Under the pieces are notes generated by a model. The model was not told the origin of the DNA, searched no databases, and worked only from the letters and a program-made list of their open reading frames with translations. The position numbers and the translations under genes are program-made. From contig WTFV01000194.1 in the NCBI GenBank assembly GCA_011523845.1, forward strand, positions 1-56,477: 56,477 nucleotides of DNA, given 5' to 3'. Source of the stretch: Acidobacteriota bacterium. Its GTDB lineage: Bacteria; Acidobacteriota; Vicinamibacteria; Vicinamibacterales; UBA8438. How positions within the stretch are numbered: position 1 is the first letter of the stretch; each line of letters starts with the position of its first letter. Positions 50,160-56,477 of the stretch are shown here, piece after piece.

Positions 50160-50735
50160 ATGCTGACGATTCCGGTCACCGAGCGCTGCCGGCTCGTCCC
50201 GCTGAGTCTCGCGGACGCCGAAGAGCTCTTCTCCCTCACCGACGCCAACCGTGGCCATCTGCGACAGTGGCTGCCCTGGCTCGACGGTGTTCGCCGGGTC
50301 GACGATACGCGGACGTTCATCCGCGCCGCGCAGGCGCAGGCTGCCCGCAACGACGGCCTTCAGCTTGCCCTGACGGTCGACGGCCGTATCGCCGGCGTGA
50401 TCGGTCATCACCACGTCGACTGGCGAAACCGGATCACGTCGCTTGGGTACTGGATCGGCGAGTCGTACCAGGGCCGCGGTTTCACGACGGCCGCGTGCCG
50501 GGCGCTCATCACCCGGGCGTTCGACGCGGCCCGACTCAACCGCATCGAGATTCGGTGCGCGGCGGGCAACCACCGGAGCCGGGCGGTTCCGATCCGTCTC
50601 GGCTTGCGGGAAGAAGGGCTGCTGCGTGACGCCGAGTGGCTGTACGACCATTTCGTGGATCACGTGGTCTACGCGACGCTGGCGAGAGAATGGCGCGCCG
50701 CAGAGGAGCGGGCCGGCGCCGGGAGGGAACCATGA
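50160..50735 (+). CDS. RimJ/RimL-type GNAT N-acetyltransferase
   Basis: A 191-residue GNAT protein: RLVPLSLADAEELFSLTDAN, then ITSLGYWIGESYQGRGFTTA with the acetyl-CoA-binding Q/RxGxG variant YQGRGFTT, then LNRIEIRCAAGNHRSRAVPI and a C-terminal REEGLLRDAEWLYDHFVDHV. It acetylates N-termini or small amines. Its TGA overlaps the next start (ATGA at 50732-50735). Confidence 0.93.
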   Translation: MLTIPVTERCRLVPLSLADAEELFSLTDANRGHLRQWLPWLDGVRRVDDTRTFIRAAQAQAARNDGLQLALTVDGRIAGVIGHHHVDWRNRITSLGYWIGESYQGRGFTTAACRALITRAFDAARLNRIEIRCAAGNHRSRAVPIRLGLREEGLLRDAEWLYDHFVDHVVYATLAREWRAAEERAGAGREP

Positions 50736-52000
50736 TGGCTGTCAGCGAGGCGCGCCGGGGCGCGGCGGTCGGACGCAGGTGGAGCGCGGCGGTCGGATCC
50801 GTCTGGCTGCTCGCCGCGGGAGCTGCTCTCGGGGCGCAGGACTGGTCCCATTTTCTCGGTCCCGGCCGGGATGGCCGTTACCTTGGACCCCCGCTGGCCC
50901 GTTCCTGGGCGGGCGGGTCGCCCCGCGAGCTCTGGCGCCGGCCGGTCGGCGAGGGCTTCGCCGGTCCGGTCGTCTCCGGCGACCGTCTCCTGGTGTTCCA
51001 TCGGGTCCGGGACCGCGAGGTGCTCGAGGCGCTCGATGCCGGGACGGGCGCTCCGCTCTGGCGGTACGAGTCCCCGACGACCTACCGTGACGACTTCGGG
51101 TTCGACGAAGGACCGCGCTCGGCGCCGGTCGTGGCCGGCGGTCGCGTGTATACGTTCGGTGCGCAGGGACAGTTGCACGCCGTCGACCTGAACACCGGGG
51201 TCGGCGTCTGGAGCGTCGACACGCGAGCGCGCTTCCGCTTCCGCAAGGCGTTCTTCGGCGCGGCCGGCTCGCCGCTCGTCGAGGACGGACGCGTGATTGC
51301 CAACGTCGGCGGCCCGAGCGACGGCATCGTGGCCTTCGACGCCGATTCGGGAGACGTGCTCTGGACCGTGGCCGGGGAGGAAGCCAGCTACTCGTCGCCG
51401 GTGGGAGCCACCCTGGGGGGTGTCCGGCACGCGCTGTTCTTCACGCGCGACAACCTGGTGAGCCTCGATCCGGCTACCGGGAGCGAGCGCTTCCGCCGCA
51501 GTTGGCGGGCTCGCATCCGGGCGTCGGTCAACGCGGCGACGCCGCTCGTCATCGGCGATCTCGTCTTCGTCTCCGCGCAGTACGGCACAGGCGCCGGCCT
51601 GTTTCGTGTCGCCGCCTCCGGGCTCGACGAGATCTGGACGTCGAACGACGTGATGTCCAACCACTATGCGACCAGCGTGCACCGCGACGGCTATCTGTAC
51701 GGCTACCACGGGCGCCAGGAGTTCGGGCCCAGCCTGCGTGCGGTAGCGCTCGAGTCCGGAGACGTTGCCTGGGACGTGCCCCGGTTCGGCGCCGGCAGCG
51801 TGTTGCTGGCCGGCGATCTGCTCGTCGTCATGCGCGAATCGGGCGAGCTGCTGCTCGCCGAGGCCTCGCCGGCGGCGTTCCAGCCGGTAGCCCGCGCGCG
51901 GCTGCTCCGGGGCACGGTGCGGGCCTACCCGGCGCTGGCCGGAGGCCGGCTGTACGTGCGGAACGACGACACGCTGCTCGCGGTCGACCTCGGGCAATGA
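50732..52000 (+). CDS. Exported PQQ-like beta-propeller protein
   Basis: A 422-residue protein. The ATG at 50732 (or 50735, the next codon) follows GGGAGG. A signal region (about 1-34, ending GAQDW) leads into a PQQ-like propeller: DWSHFLGPGRDGRYLGPPLA, VLEALDAGTGAPLWRYESPT, LHAVDLNTGVGVWSVDTRAR and IVAFDADSGDVLWTVAGEEA. It is probably periplasmic with no visible enzymatic site. It is translationally coupled to the GNAT gene and is similar in kind to the propeller encoded on the other strand at 48-49.5 kb. Confidence 0.9.
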   Translation: MMAVSEARRGAAVGRRWSAAVGSVWLLAAGAALGAQDWSHFLGPGRDGRYLGPPLARSWAGGSPRELWRRPVGEGFAGPVVSGDRLLVFHRVRDREVLEALDAGTGAPLWRYESPTTYRDDFGFDEGPRSAPVVAGGRVYTFGAQGQLHAVDLNTGVGVWSVDTRARFRFRKAFFGAAGSPLVEDGRVIANVGGPSDGIVAFDADSGDVLWTVAGEEASYSSPVGATLGGVRHALFFTRDNLVSLDPATGSERFRRSWRARIRASVNAATPLVIGDLVFVSAQYGTGAGLFRVAASGLDEIWTSNDVMSNHYATSVHRDGYLYGYHGRQEFGPSLRAVALESGDVAWDVPRFGAGSVLLAGDLLVVMRESGELLLAEASPAAFQPVARARLLRGTVRAYPALAGGRLYVRNDDTLLAVDLGQ

Positions 52001-52048
52001 GGCACTTGCCGAATCGCTGCGGGCTCGCCGCATCACCCGGAGACAGCC

Positions 52049-53095
52049 ATGCTGGAGTTGCTCGTCGTGGTCGGGCTGGTGGTCGGAACGTCCGCGGCCT
52101 GCTCGCTGTTCGAAGCGGTTCTCTATTCGGTTCCGGCCAGTCGCATCGAGGCGCTCGACCGCGACGGACGTCCGTCCGGGCGCATCCTCAAGCAGATGCG
52201 GCAGCGGGTGGACCGCCCCATAGCCGCCGTGCTGTCGCTCAACACCATCGCGAATACGGGCGGCGGCGCGCTGGCCGGCGCGCTGGCCGCCGGCGCCTTC
52301 GGCGCGGCGCGCATCTGGACGTTCTCGGTGGCTTTCACTCTGGCTATTCTCCTCTTCTCGGAGGTTCTGCCGAAGACCGTCGGCGTGGTCTATGCGCGCA
52401 CACTGGCTCCCTTCGTCGCCCGGCCGCTGGCGTGGCTCGTCGCGCTCTTCCGCCCGCTCATAGCACTTACGCAGCTCGCCACCCGTGTAGTGCGCTCCGA
52501 ATCCCAGGAGCATCGCATCTCCGACGACGAGTTGCTGACGATGGTCAGTCTCGGTCTGCGGTCGGGGGACTTTCAGCCGCATGAAGCGCGCGTCATCCAG
52601 AACGTCCTGGCGCTGGATCGGCGCACCGTCTCGGAGATCATGACCCCGCGCCCGGTGGTCTTCACGCTCGCCGCTTCGGTGACGGTTCGCGATGCGGCGG
52701 CCGCGGCCGAGCTCGACAAGTACAGCCGTATTCCCGTCTACGCCGGCGATCCCGAGGAGCTGGTCGGTGTCGTGCACAAGATCGACATTCTGAAGGCGGT
52801 GGCGGAGGACCGTTTCGGCACGACCCTGGAGACTATGATGCGACCGGTCAATTTCGTGGTCGCGGCGGCGCCGCTCGACCGGGTGCTCCGGATGTTTCTC
52901 ACCCGCCGCCAGCACATGCTGGCGGTGATCGACGAGTTCGGGGGATTCGCCGGCATCGTTACTTTGGAGGACGTTCTGGAAGAGCTCATCGGTCGCGAGA
53001 TCGTCGACGAATTCGACGAGGTAACCGACCTGCGCGCCTTTGCCAGGCGCCGGCGGCTGCTGGCCACGCAGCGAAACGCGTCCGGCGATTCGTAG
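52049..53095 (+). CDS. CNNM-domain protein with CBS pair (CorC/HlyC-like ion transporter)
   Basis: A 348-residue inner-membrane protein. DUF21/CNNM (about 1-160) has three hydrophobic helices and the VLPKTVGVVYA signature (FSEVLPKTV). A CBS pair follows, introduced by RRTVSEIMTPRPVVFTLAAS, then YSRIPVYAGDPEELVGVVHK and HMLAVIDEFGGFAGIVTLED. The family moves or senses Mg2+/Co2+. The C-terminal CorC_HlyC domain of many relatives is absent; the protein ends soon after LEELIGREIVDEFDE. Confidence 0.92.
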   Translation: MLELLVVVGLVVGTSAACSLFEAVLYSVPASRIEALDRDGRPSGRILKQMRQRVDRPIAAVLSLNTIANTGGGALAGALAAGAFGAARIWTFSVAFTLAILLFSEVLPKTVGVVYARTLAPFVARPLAWLVALFRPLIALTQLATRVVRSESQEHRISDDELLTMVSLGLRSGDFQPHEARVIQNVLALDRRTVSEIMTPRPVVFTLAASVTVRDAAAAAELDKYSRIPVYAGDPEELVGVVHKIDILKAVAEDRFGTTLETMMRPVNFVVAAAPLDRVLRMFLTRRQHMLAVIDEFGGFAGIVTLEDVLEELIGREIVDEFDEVTDLRAFARRRRLLATQRNASGDS

Positions 53096-53234
53096 CCGGC
53101 GGTCCTCGTTTGTCCGGCCTCATGCATTCCGACCCGTAAGGGCGCGGTATGAACTTGTAGTAGACTATCGCCCGATCGAGAGTTTCGGGATCCGCGCAAT
53201 GCCGTTGCGGGTCTGGTCCAGGGGGGCAACGATA

Positions 53235-53501
53235 ATGTCGAAGAGCGGTATCCTGGAGGCACTGAGGGACGAAGAGAAGTCTCTCAAGACTCAGCTTGTC
53301 GCGATACAGCGCGCCATCGAGGCAATAGAGCTCGCCGATGCGCCCGCACCCGCCGGGCGCGGAAAGAAGAAGGCGCGCAAGGTGGTGGTGGTGGCCGCCC
53401 CGAAACGGAAGCGGCCAATGACCGAGGAGCAGCGGCAGGCCATCTCGGAGCGGATGCGGAAGTACTGGGCGTCGAGACGGGAAGAAAAGGCGGGGCAGTA
53501 A
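53235..53501 (+). CDS. Small basic protein with coiled coil and C-terminal PMTEEQR motif
   Basis: Eighty-eight residues. A coiled coil (ILEALRDEEKSLKTQLVAIQ), an Ala/Pro/Lys-rich linker (GRGKKKARKVVVV) and a C-terminal PMTEEQRQAISERMRKYWAS resembling NUMOD3-type or histone-like tails. It is probably a small DNA-binding protein; function unknown. The ATG follows an AGGGGGG ribosome site. Confidence 0.75.
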   Translation: MSKSGILEALRDEEKSLKTQLVAIQRAIEAIELADAPAPAGRGKKKARKVVVVAAPKRKRPMTEEQRQAISERMRKYWASRREEKAGQ

Positions 53502-53519
53502 CGGCAGCGGCGCGGAGAT

Positions 53520-53556
53520 GGGGAGCCCTCCGCCATCCCGGCGGGCGGCGCTCCCC
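53520..53556. terminator. Bidirectional hairpin terminator candidate
   Basis: GGGGAGC (53520-53526) and GCTCCCC (53550-53556) pair exactly, with extra G/C pairing inside (CCGCC/GGCGG). It lies between the convergent ends of the small basic protein gene and the NHL gene. Confidence 0.6.
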
Positions 53557-53574
53557 GACTCCGGCAGTCTCGCC

Positions 53575-54666
53575 CTACTGCTCGGTGGAGTTGCCGCGCG
53601 GATCGAGAAGCAGCTTCTGAACGCGCCAGTTGTTCAGGTCCGCCACGTACAGCGTTTCCTCCGTGCGGCAGGAGATCCCGTGCACCCAGTTGAACTGCCC
53701 GAGCTGTCTGCCTGATTCGCCCAGCCAGCCCAGGACCTTGCCGTCCAGCGTCATCTTGTAGATGCGCCCCGGCTCCACGTCCGACGCAAACAGGTACTGC
53801 GTCTCTCCGCCGGAGATACAGATCGTCCATGGCGCCGTCTCGTCCGGCGCATTCGGGTTCACGTTCCCGAGGACGGGCTGCCGCGTCTTGTCGTACGGCA
53901 CGTTCAGATGGATGATCTGCAGCAGGTTGCCGTCGGAGTCGAACTTCTGGATACGCCGGTTGGTCCGGTCGGCGACGTACACGTGGCCGTTGCGGTCGAC
54001 GCCCAGGTTGTGCGGCAGCCTGATCTGTCCCGGTTCCGTTCCGTAGGTGCCCCACGACTTGATCCAGTTGCCGTGCTTGTCGAACTTGGCGACGCGTGAA
54101 TTCACGTACCCGTCGCTGACGTAGATGTTGTCGTCCGGGTCCCACCCGACGTCGGTCGGCCCGTTGAAATAGCCGTCGACGTGCCGGGCGTCCTCCGGTG
54201 CGATGTGCTCGTGCGGCTCGTAGCCTTCCGGCCGGCGCCCGAGATTCATCGTCACATAGCCGGCCGGGTCGAACTTGGTAACCGCGTTGGTGCCCTTGTC
54301 GACGATCCAGAGGTTGTCGTACCGATCGTAGCGGGCCGAGTGCGAGTAGCCGAGCCCGTACACGCCCTGTCCCAGCTCCCGGACGAAGTTGCCGTTGTCG
54401 TCGAACTCGAAAAGCTGCGTCGTGGCGTTGCCGTACAGCGGGCCGCTGGTCGCGGTTCCGGGATGGTTGAGCACCAGCAGGTGCCCCTTGGAGTTCTCGG
54501 CGACGGCGAGGACCTCGCCGAGGTTCATCTCCGGGGAGTACTTGAGGTAGCTCGGCACGGAGACGAACGGGATGTCCGGCGCGTCGCTGTTGTCGATCTG
54601 CTGGGCGCCCAGCGGCGCCAGCGCGAGGGCCAGGGCGATCGCCGCGGCGATGGAGAAGCGTTTCAC
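53575..54666 (-). CDS. Exported NHL-repeat six-bladed propeller
   Basis: A 363-residue protein. The GTG start at 54666 has an ideal AGGAGG ribosome site and begins a signal peptide (KRFSIAAAIALALALAPLGA). NHL blades follow: YSHSARYDRYDNLWIVDKGT, GPTDVGWDPDDNIYVSDGYV, RLPHNLGVDRNGHVYVADRT and FNWVHGISCRTEETLYVADL. It resembles the peptidylglycine monooxygenase/NHL group. It is a third exported propeller type in this window. A tRNA gene lies 52 bases upstream. Confidence 0.9.
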   Translation of the reverse strand: MKRFSIAAAIALALALAPLGAQQIDNSDAPDIPFVSVPSYLKYSPEMNLGEVLAVAENSKGHLLVLNHPGTATSGPLYGNATTQLFEFDDNGNFVRELGQGVYGLGYSHSARYDRYDNLWIVDKGTNAVTKFDPAGYVTMNLGRRPEGYEPHEHIAPEDARHVDGYFNGPTDVGWDPDDNIYVSDGYVNSRVAKFDKHGNWIKSWGTYGTEPGQIRLPHNLGVDRNGHVYVADRTNRRIQKFDSDGNLLQIIHLNVPYDKTRQPVLGNVNPNAPDETAPWTICISGGETQYLFASDVEPGRIYKMTLDGKVLGWLGESGRQLGQFNWVHGISCRTEETLYVADLNNWRVQKLLLDPRGNSTEQ

Positions 54667-54718
54667 GATGCATACCTCCTGGTGGATTCGATGCCGAGTC
54701 CGGAGTACGGAACGGAGC

Positions 54719-54807
54719 TGGTGCCGGAGGTGGGACTCGAACCCACACGAGGAGTGAACCCCACTGGATTTTGAGTCCAGCGCGTCTGCCAATTTCGCCA
54801 CTCCGGC
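54719..54807 (-). tRNA. tRNA-Leu (anticodon CAA)
   Basis: The 5' end is at 54807 (GCCGGAG acceptor arm, pairing with CTCCGGC). The D arm contains AATTGGCAGACG. The anticodon stem CTGGA/TCCAG encloses loop CTCAAAA with anticodon CAA. A long variable arm (about 15 bases) marks a class II tRNA. The T loop is GGTTCGAGTCC. The discriminator A is at 54722 and CCA is encoded at 54721-54719. Confidence 0.97.
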
Positions 54808-54814
54808 TGCGAGA

Positions 54815-55402
54815 TCACGGCCTGACGGTGCCGTCATGCCGCCACAGATAGAGAGTACGGGTACTTCCGCGGGCGTCCTCGAAACGATCGACGACGTCCG
54901 GGTTCCAGTCGCCCATGCTGAACGCGTGCGACACGATCCGGGCGCCGGGCGGAAGCTGCCGCGTCAGGATCGGTCTCAACCGCGCATTCGACGACGAGAG
55001 CAGATAGAGGGTCACGACGCTCGCGTCGGATACGTCCACCGTCATGGCGTCCTGCTCGATGAACTCCACCAGGTGCTGGACGCCCGCCTGCTCCGCGTTC
55101 GCGTTCGCCTCGGCAATTCGCTGCGGGTCGATGTCCACGCCGACGCCGCGCGCCCCGTAGTCCCGCGCCGCCGCGATGACGATGCGCCCGTCGCCGCATC
55201 CCAGGTCGTACACGACGTCGTCCGCCGTGACGCCGGCGAGTCTCAGCATGCGGTCGACGACGTCGTTCGGCGTCGGTACGAAGGGCGCCAGACTCCGGCT
55301 GTCCTGCCCGGCGTGCCCGGCGGCCGGCATCGCCAGCGCCCCCGCCAGGACCAGGGCGGCAACGGCGCAGGCGCTCGCGCCGAGGCGTCGTGAGCTCATC
55401 AT
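54815..55402 (-). CDS. Exported SAM-dependent methyltransferase-like protein
   Basis: A 195-residue protein with a signal-like N-terminus (about 1-32, ending AAGHAGQ) and a class I methyltransferase core: VVYDLGCGDGRIVIAAARDY (SAM motif I), GVGVDIDPQRIAEANANAEQ and VVTLYLLSSSNARLRPILTR. An exported Rossmann methyltransferase is odd, as SAM is cytoplasmic, but this group is common in Acidobacteriota and Planctomycetes. The ATG at 55402 has GGGAGG just upstream. It lies seven bases upstream of the tRNA-Leu on the same strand and may share its transcript. Confidence 0.85.
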   Translation of the reverse strand: MMSSRRLGASACAVAALVLAGALAMPAAGHAGQDSRSLAPFVPTPNDVVDRMLRLAGVTADDVVYDLGCGDGRIVIAAARDYGARGVGVDIDPQRIAEANANAEQAGVQHLVEFIEQDAMTVDVSDASVVTLYLLSSSNARLRPILTRQLPPGARIVSHAFSMGDWNPDVVDRFEDARGSTRTLYLWRHDGTVRP

Positions 55403-55616
55403 GTCCTCCCGGTGACGTGCGGCTCCGGGCCGCGGTTGCACGGCGTTACTCTACAACAGCCGCCGGTCATGGGGTTGGAATTCGCATCCGTCGGGGCGCG
55501 GCCCGCCAGCTCGAATCACCGGGTCCGGATCGGCGCGGCCCGCGTTCCGGGGACCCGCAAGGGTCGGCGACGGTCCACCGCCGGGGCCGGACCGCCCGTC
55601 TCGTACAACTTTCCGG

Positions 55617-55645
55617 TTGGGATCGGGCCGACGATCGGCTATAAT
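55617..55645 (+). promoter_or_regulatory. carD promoter
   Basis: TTGGGA (55617-55622) and TATAAT (55640-55645) are spaced by 17 bases, a good sigma-70 promoter. Transcription would start near 55652, about 57 bases before the carD ATG. The intergenic region (55403-55708, 306 bases) also carries the divergent start of the methyltransferase gene. Confidence 0.7.
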
Positions 55646-55708
55646 GCTTCCCCGCCTCTTAGTAGAGGCCCGTCCAGCGCTGCCGTCCACCTTTCCGTCG
55701 AGGGGGCC

Positions 55709-56323
55709 ATGTTGCAGTTCGAGGTCGGAGACAAGGTCATCTACCCCAACCAGGGGCTCGGCGTCATCGAGCGAATCGAGACCCGGACCATCATGGGTAC
55801 GACGTGCGGCTTCTACTCGCTGCGCATGGCCTCGAGCGACACGACGGTTCTGGTGCCGGTGGACAACGTCGAAGATGTCGGGTTGCGCCGCGCCATCGGC
55901 GATCACGAGGTCAAGAAGCTGTTCACCCTGCTCGGCAACGGCAAGATCGACAACCACCAGAATTGGAAGGGGCGCTTCAAGGACAATTCGAACAAGATGC
56001 GGACGGGGTCGCTGTACGACGTCGTCGACGTCCTCAAGAGCCTCAATCACCTCAGCCAGTCCAAGAACCTGTCGTTTCGCGAGAAGCGCATGCTCGACCG
56101 CGCCAAGTTTCTCGTCGTGTCCGAGATTTCCGAGGTCGTGAGCGAGCCGGCCGAGACGATCGAGGAGCGCGTGGAGAAGGCGCTCGAGCGCTGCCTCGCC
56201 AACCGGGCGCGTCAACTCGCCAGGGAGAGCGCGGCCAAGGTCGACGCCCCCGAGGAGATGGGGGAGGTGTCGGAAGCGGCCGAGGCCGCCGACGCACCGG
56301 AAGCAACCCCCGCAGTGCCCTGA
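55709..56323 (+). CDS. carD: CarD family transcriptional regulator
   Basis: A 204-residue CarD/CdnL protein. The RNA-polymerase-interacting Tudor-like domain is at the N-terminus (FEVGDKVIYPNQGLGVIERI) and a helical DNA-binding domain follows (LYDVVDVLKSLNHLSQSKNL, SFREKRMLDRAKFLVVSEIS). CarD stabilises open promoter complexes, especially at rRNA promoters. The last about 40 residues are an Ala/Glu-rich tail. The ATG follows GAGGGGG. A PlsC-like gene follows by 11 bases. Confidence 0.95.
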   Translation: MLQFEVGDKVIYPNQGLGVIERIETRTIMGTTCGFYSLRMASSDTTVLVPVDNVEDVGLRRAIGDHEVKKLFTLLGNGKIDNHQNWKGRFKDNSNKMRTGSLYDVVDVLKSLNHLSQSKNLSFREKRMLDRAKFLVVSEISEVVSEPAETIEERVEKALERCLANRARQLARESAAKVDAPEEMGEVSEAAEAADAPEATPAVP

Positions 56324-56334
56324 ACCGGCGGCCC

Positions 56335-56477
56335 GTGGCGGAATTCCTCCGCATCATCGTCGCGACCATCCGATCCGCGGTTGCGTTCCTCGGTGTCGCC
56401 CTCTGGATTCTCGTCCTCGGTCCCGTCGGGATGATCCTGGCCTGGACGTGTCGCAGGCCGGGAGTGCTGTACGCGCT
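56335..56477 (+). CDS. Start of a PlsC-like acyltransferase (runs off the window)
   Basis: From a GTG at 56335 the frame reads VAEFLRIIVATIRSAVAFLG, then VALWILVLGPVGMILAW and TCRRPGVLYA, the membrane-anchoring start of 1-acyl-glycerol-3-phosphate acyltransferases. The window ends before the catalytic HxxxxD motif. It follows carD by 11 bases and may be co-transcribed. Confidence 0.55.
   Translation, partial: MAEFLRIIVATIRSAVAFLGVALWILVLGPVGMILAWTCRRPGVLYA

Noticed and set aside
1..56477. CRISPR arrays, insertion sequences, integrases, rRNA
   Set aside because: No regular spaced repeats, transposase or integrase motifs, or rRNA segments were seen in any frame. The direct repeats found have only two copies each, apart from the in-gene tandem repeats.

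Overview
The window is about 56 kb of very GC-rich bacterial chromosome. The gene content points to the phylum Acidobacteriota, probably the Vicinamibacteria lineage. The pointers are a PadR regulator with an ADOP-type permease, a DUF1592/DUF1552 cytochrome-type pair, a DUF5916 outer-surface protein, several exported NHL, PQQ-like and Vgb-like propellers, a CarD regulator, and many GTG starts with ATGA or GTGA overlaps. This placement is inferred from family content; no rRNA is present.

Layout. 0-4 kb: exported propeller proteins and a Tat-exported epoxide-hydrolase-like enzyme. 4-6.4 kb: a two-gene RloA/RloB (AbiL/PARIS-like) defence operon beside a truncated phosphatase-like fragment and an AT-rich palindromic control region. 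6.5-17 kb: an exported S9 peptidase, a membrane sulfatase-fold transferase, the DUF1552 and DUF1592 genes, and a divergent ankyrin protein. 17-20.2 kb: a ribbon-helix-helix protein, a Uma2 nuclease, a stub of a PLD/helicase protein and a GmrSD-like DUF262/DUF1524 nuclease. 20.4-27 kb: a membrane formate dehydrogenase operon whose catalytic subunit is read through an in-frame UGA (selenocysteine, with a matching SECIS hairpin). It has an unusual small membrane ORF between the alpha and beta genes, and a decayed DNA methyltransferase separates it from fdhE.

27-37 kb: an accessory stretch dense in toxin-antitoxin modules (two HigBA, one VapBC, a DUF433 antitoxin and antitoxin remnants), a second DNA methyltransferase, a PadR/ADOP pair with a large internal deletion, and a metabolic trio (thiolase, DASS transporter, D-aminoacylase-like amidohydrolase). 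37-44 kb: an exported cytochrome/Vgb protein, an unrecognised membrane protein with 13-residue repeats, traces of a duplicated membrane-protein unit, a DUF1640 protein and an amidase operon. 44-56.5 kb: a DUF5916 protein, a cyclase-family hydrolase, PQQ-like propellers, a thioesterase, a GNAT acetyltransferase, a CNNM/CBS protein, tRNA-Leu(CAA), an exported methyltransferase, CarD and the start of a PlsC-like acyltransferase.

Overall the sequence mixes exported catabolic and respiratory functions with a mobile, decaying defence and toxin-antitoxin layer: at least six genes are truncated, frameshifted or internally deleted. Short imperfect direct duplications recur near the N-termini of exported proteins and at gene ends. 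The strongest new observations are the UGA-read formate dehydrogenase with its embedded small membrane gene, the RloAB locus with its palindromic control region, and the duplicated membrane-protein cassette at 39.5-42.4 kb.
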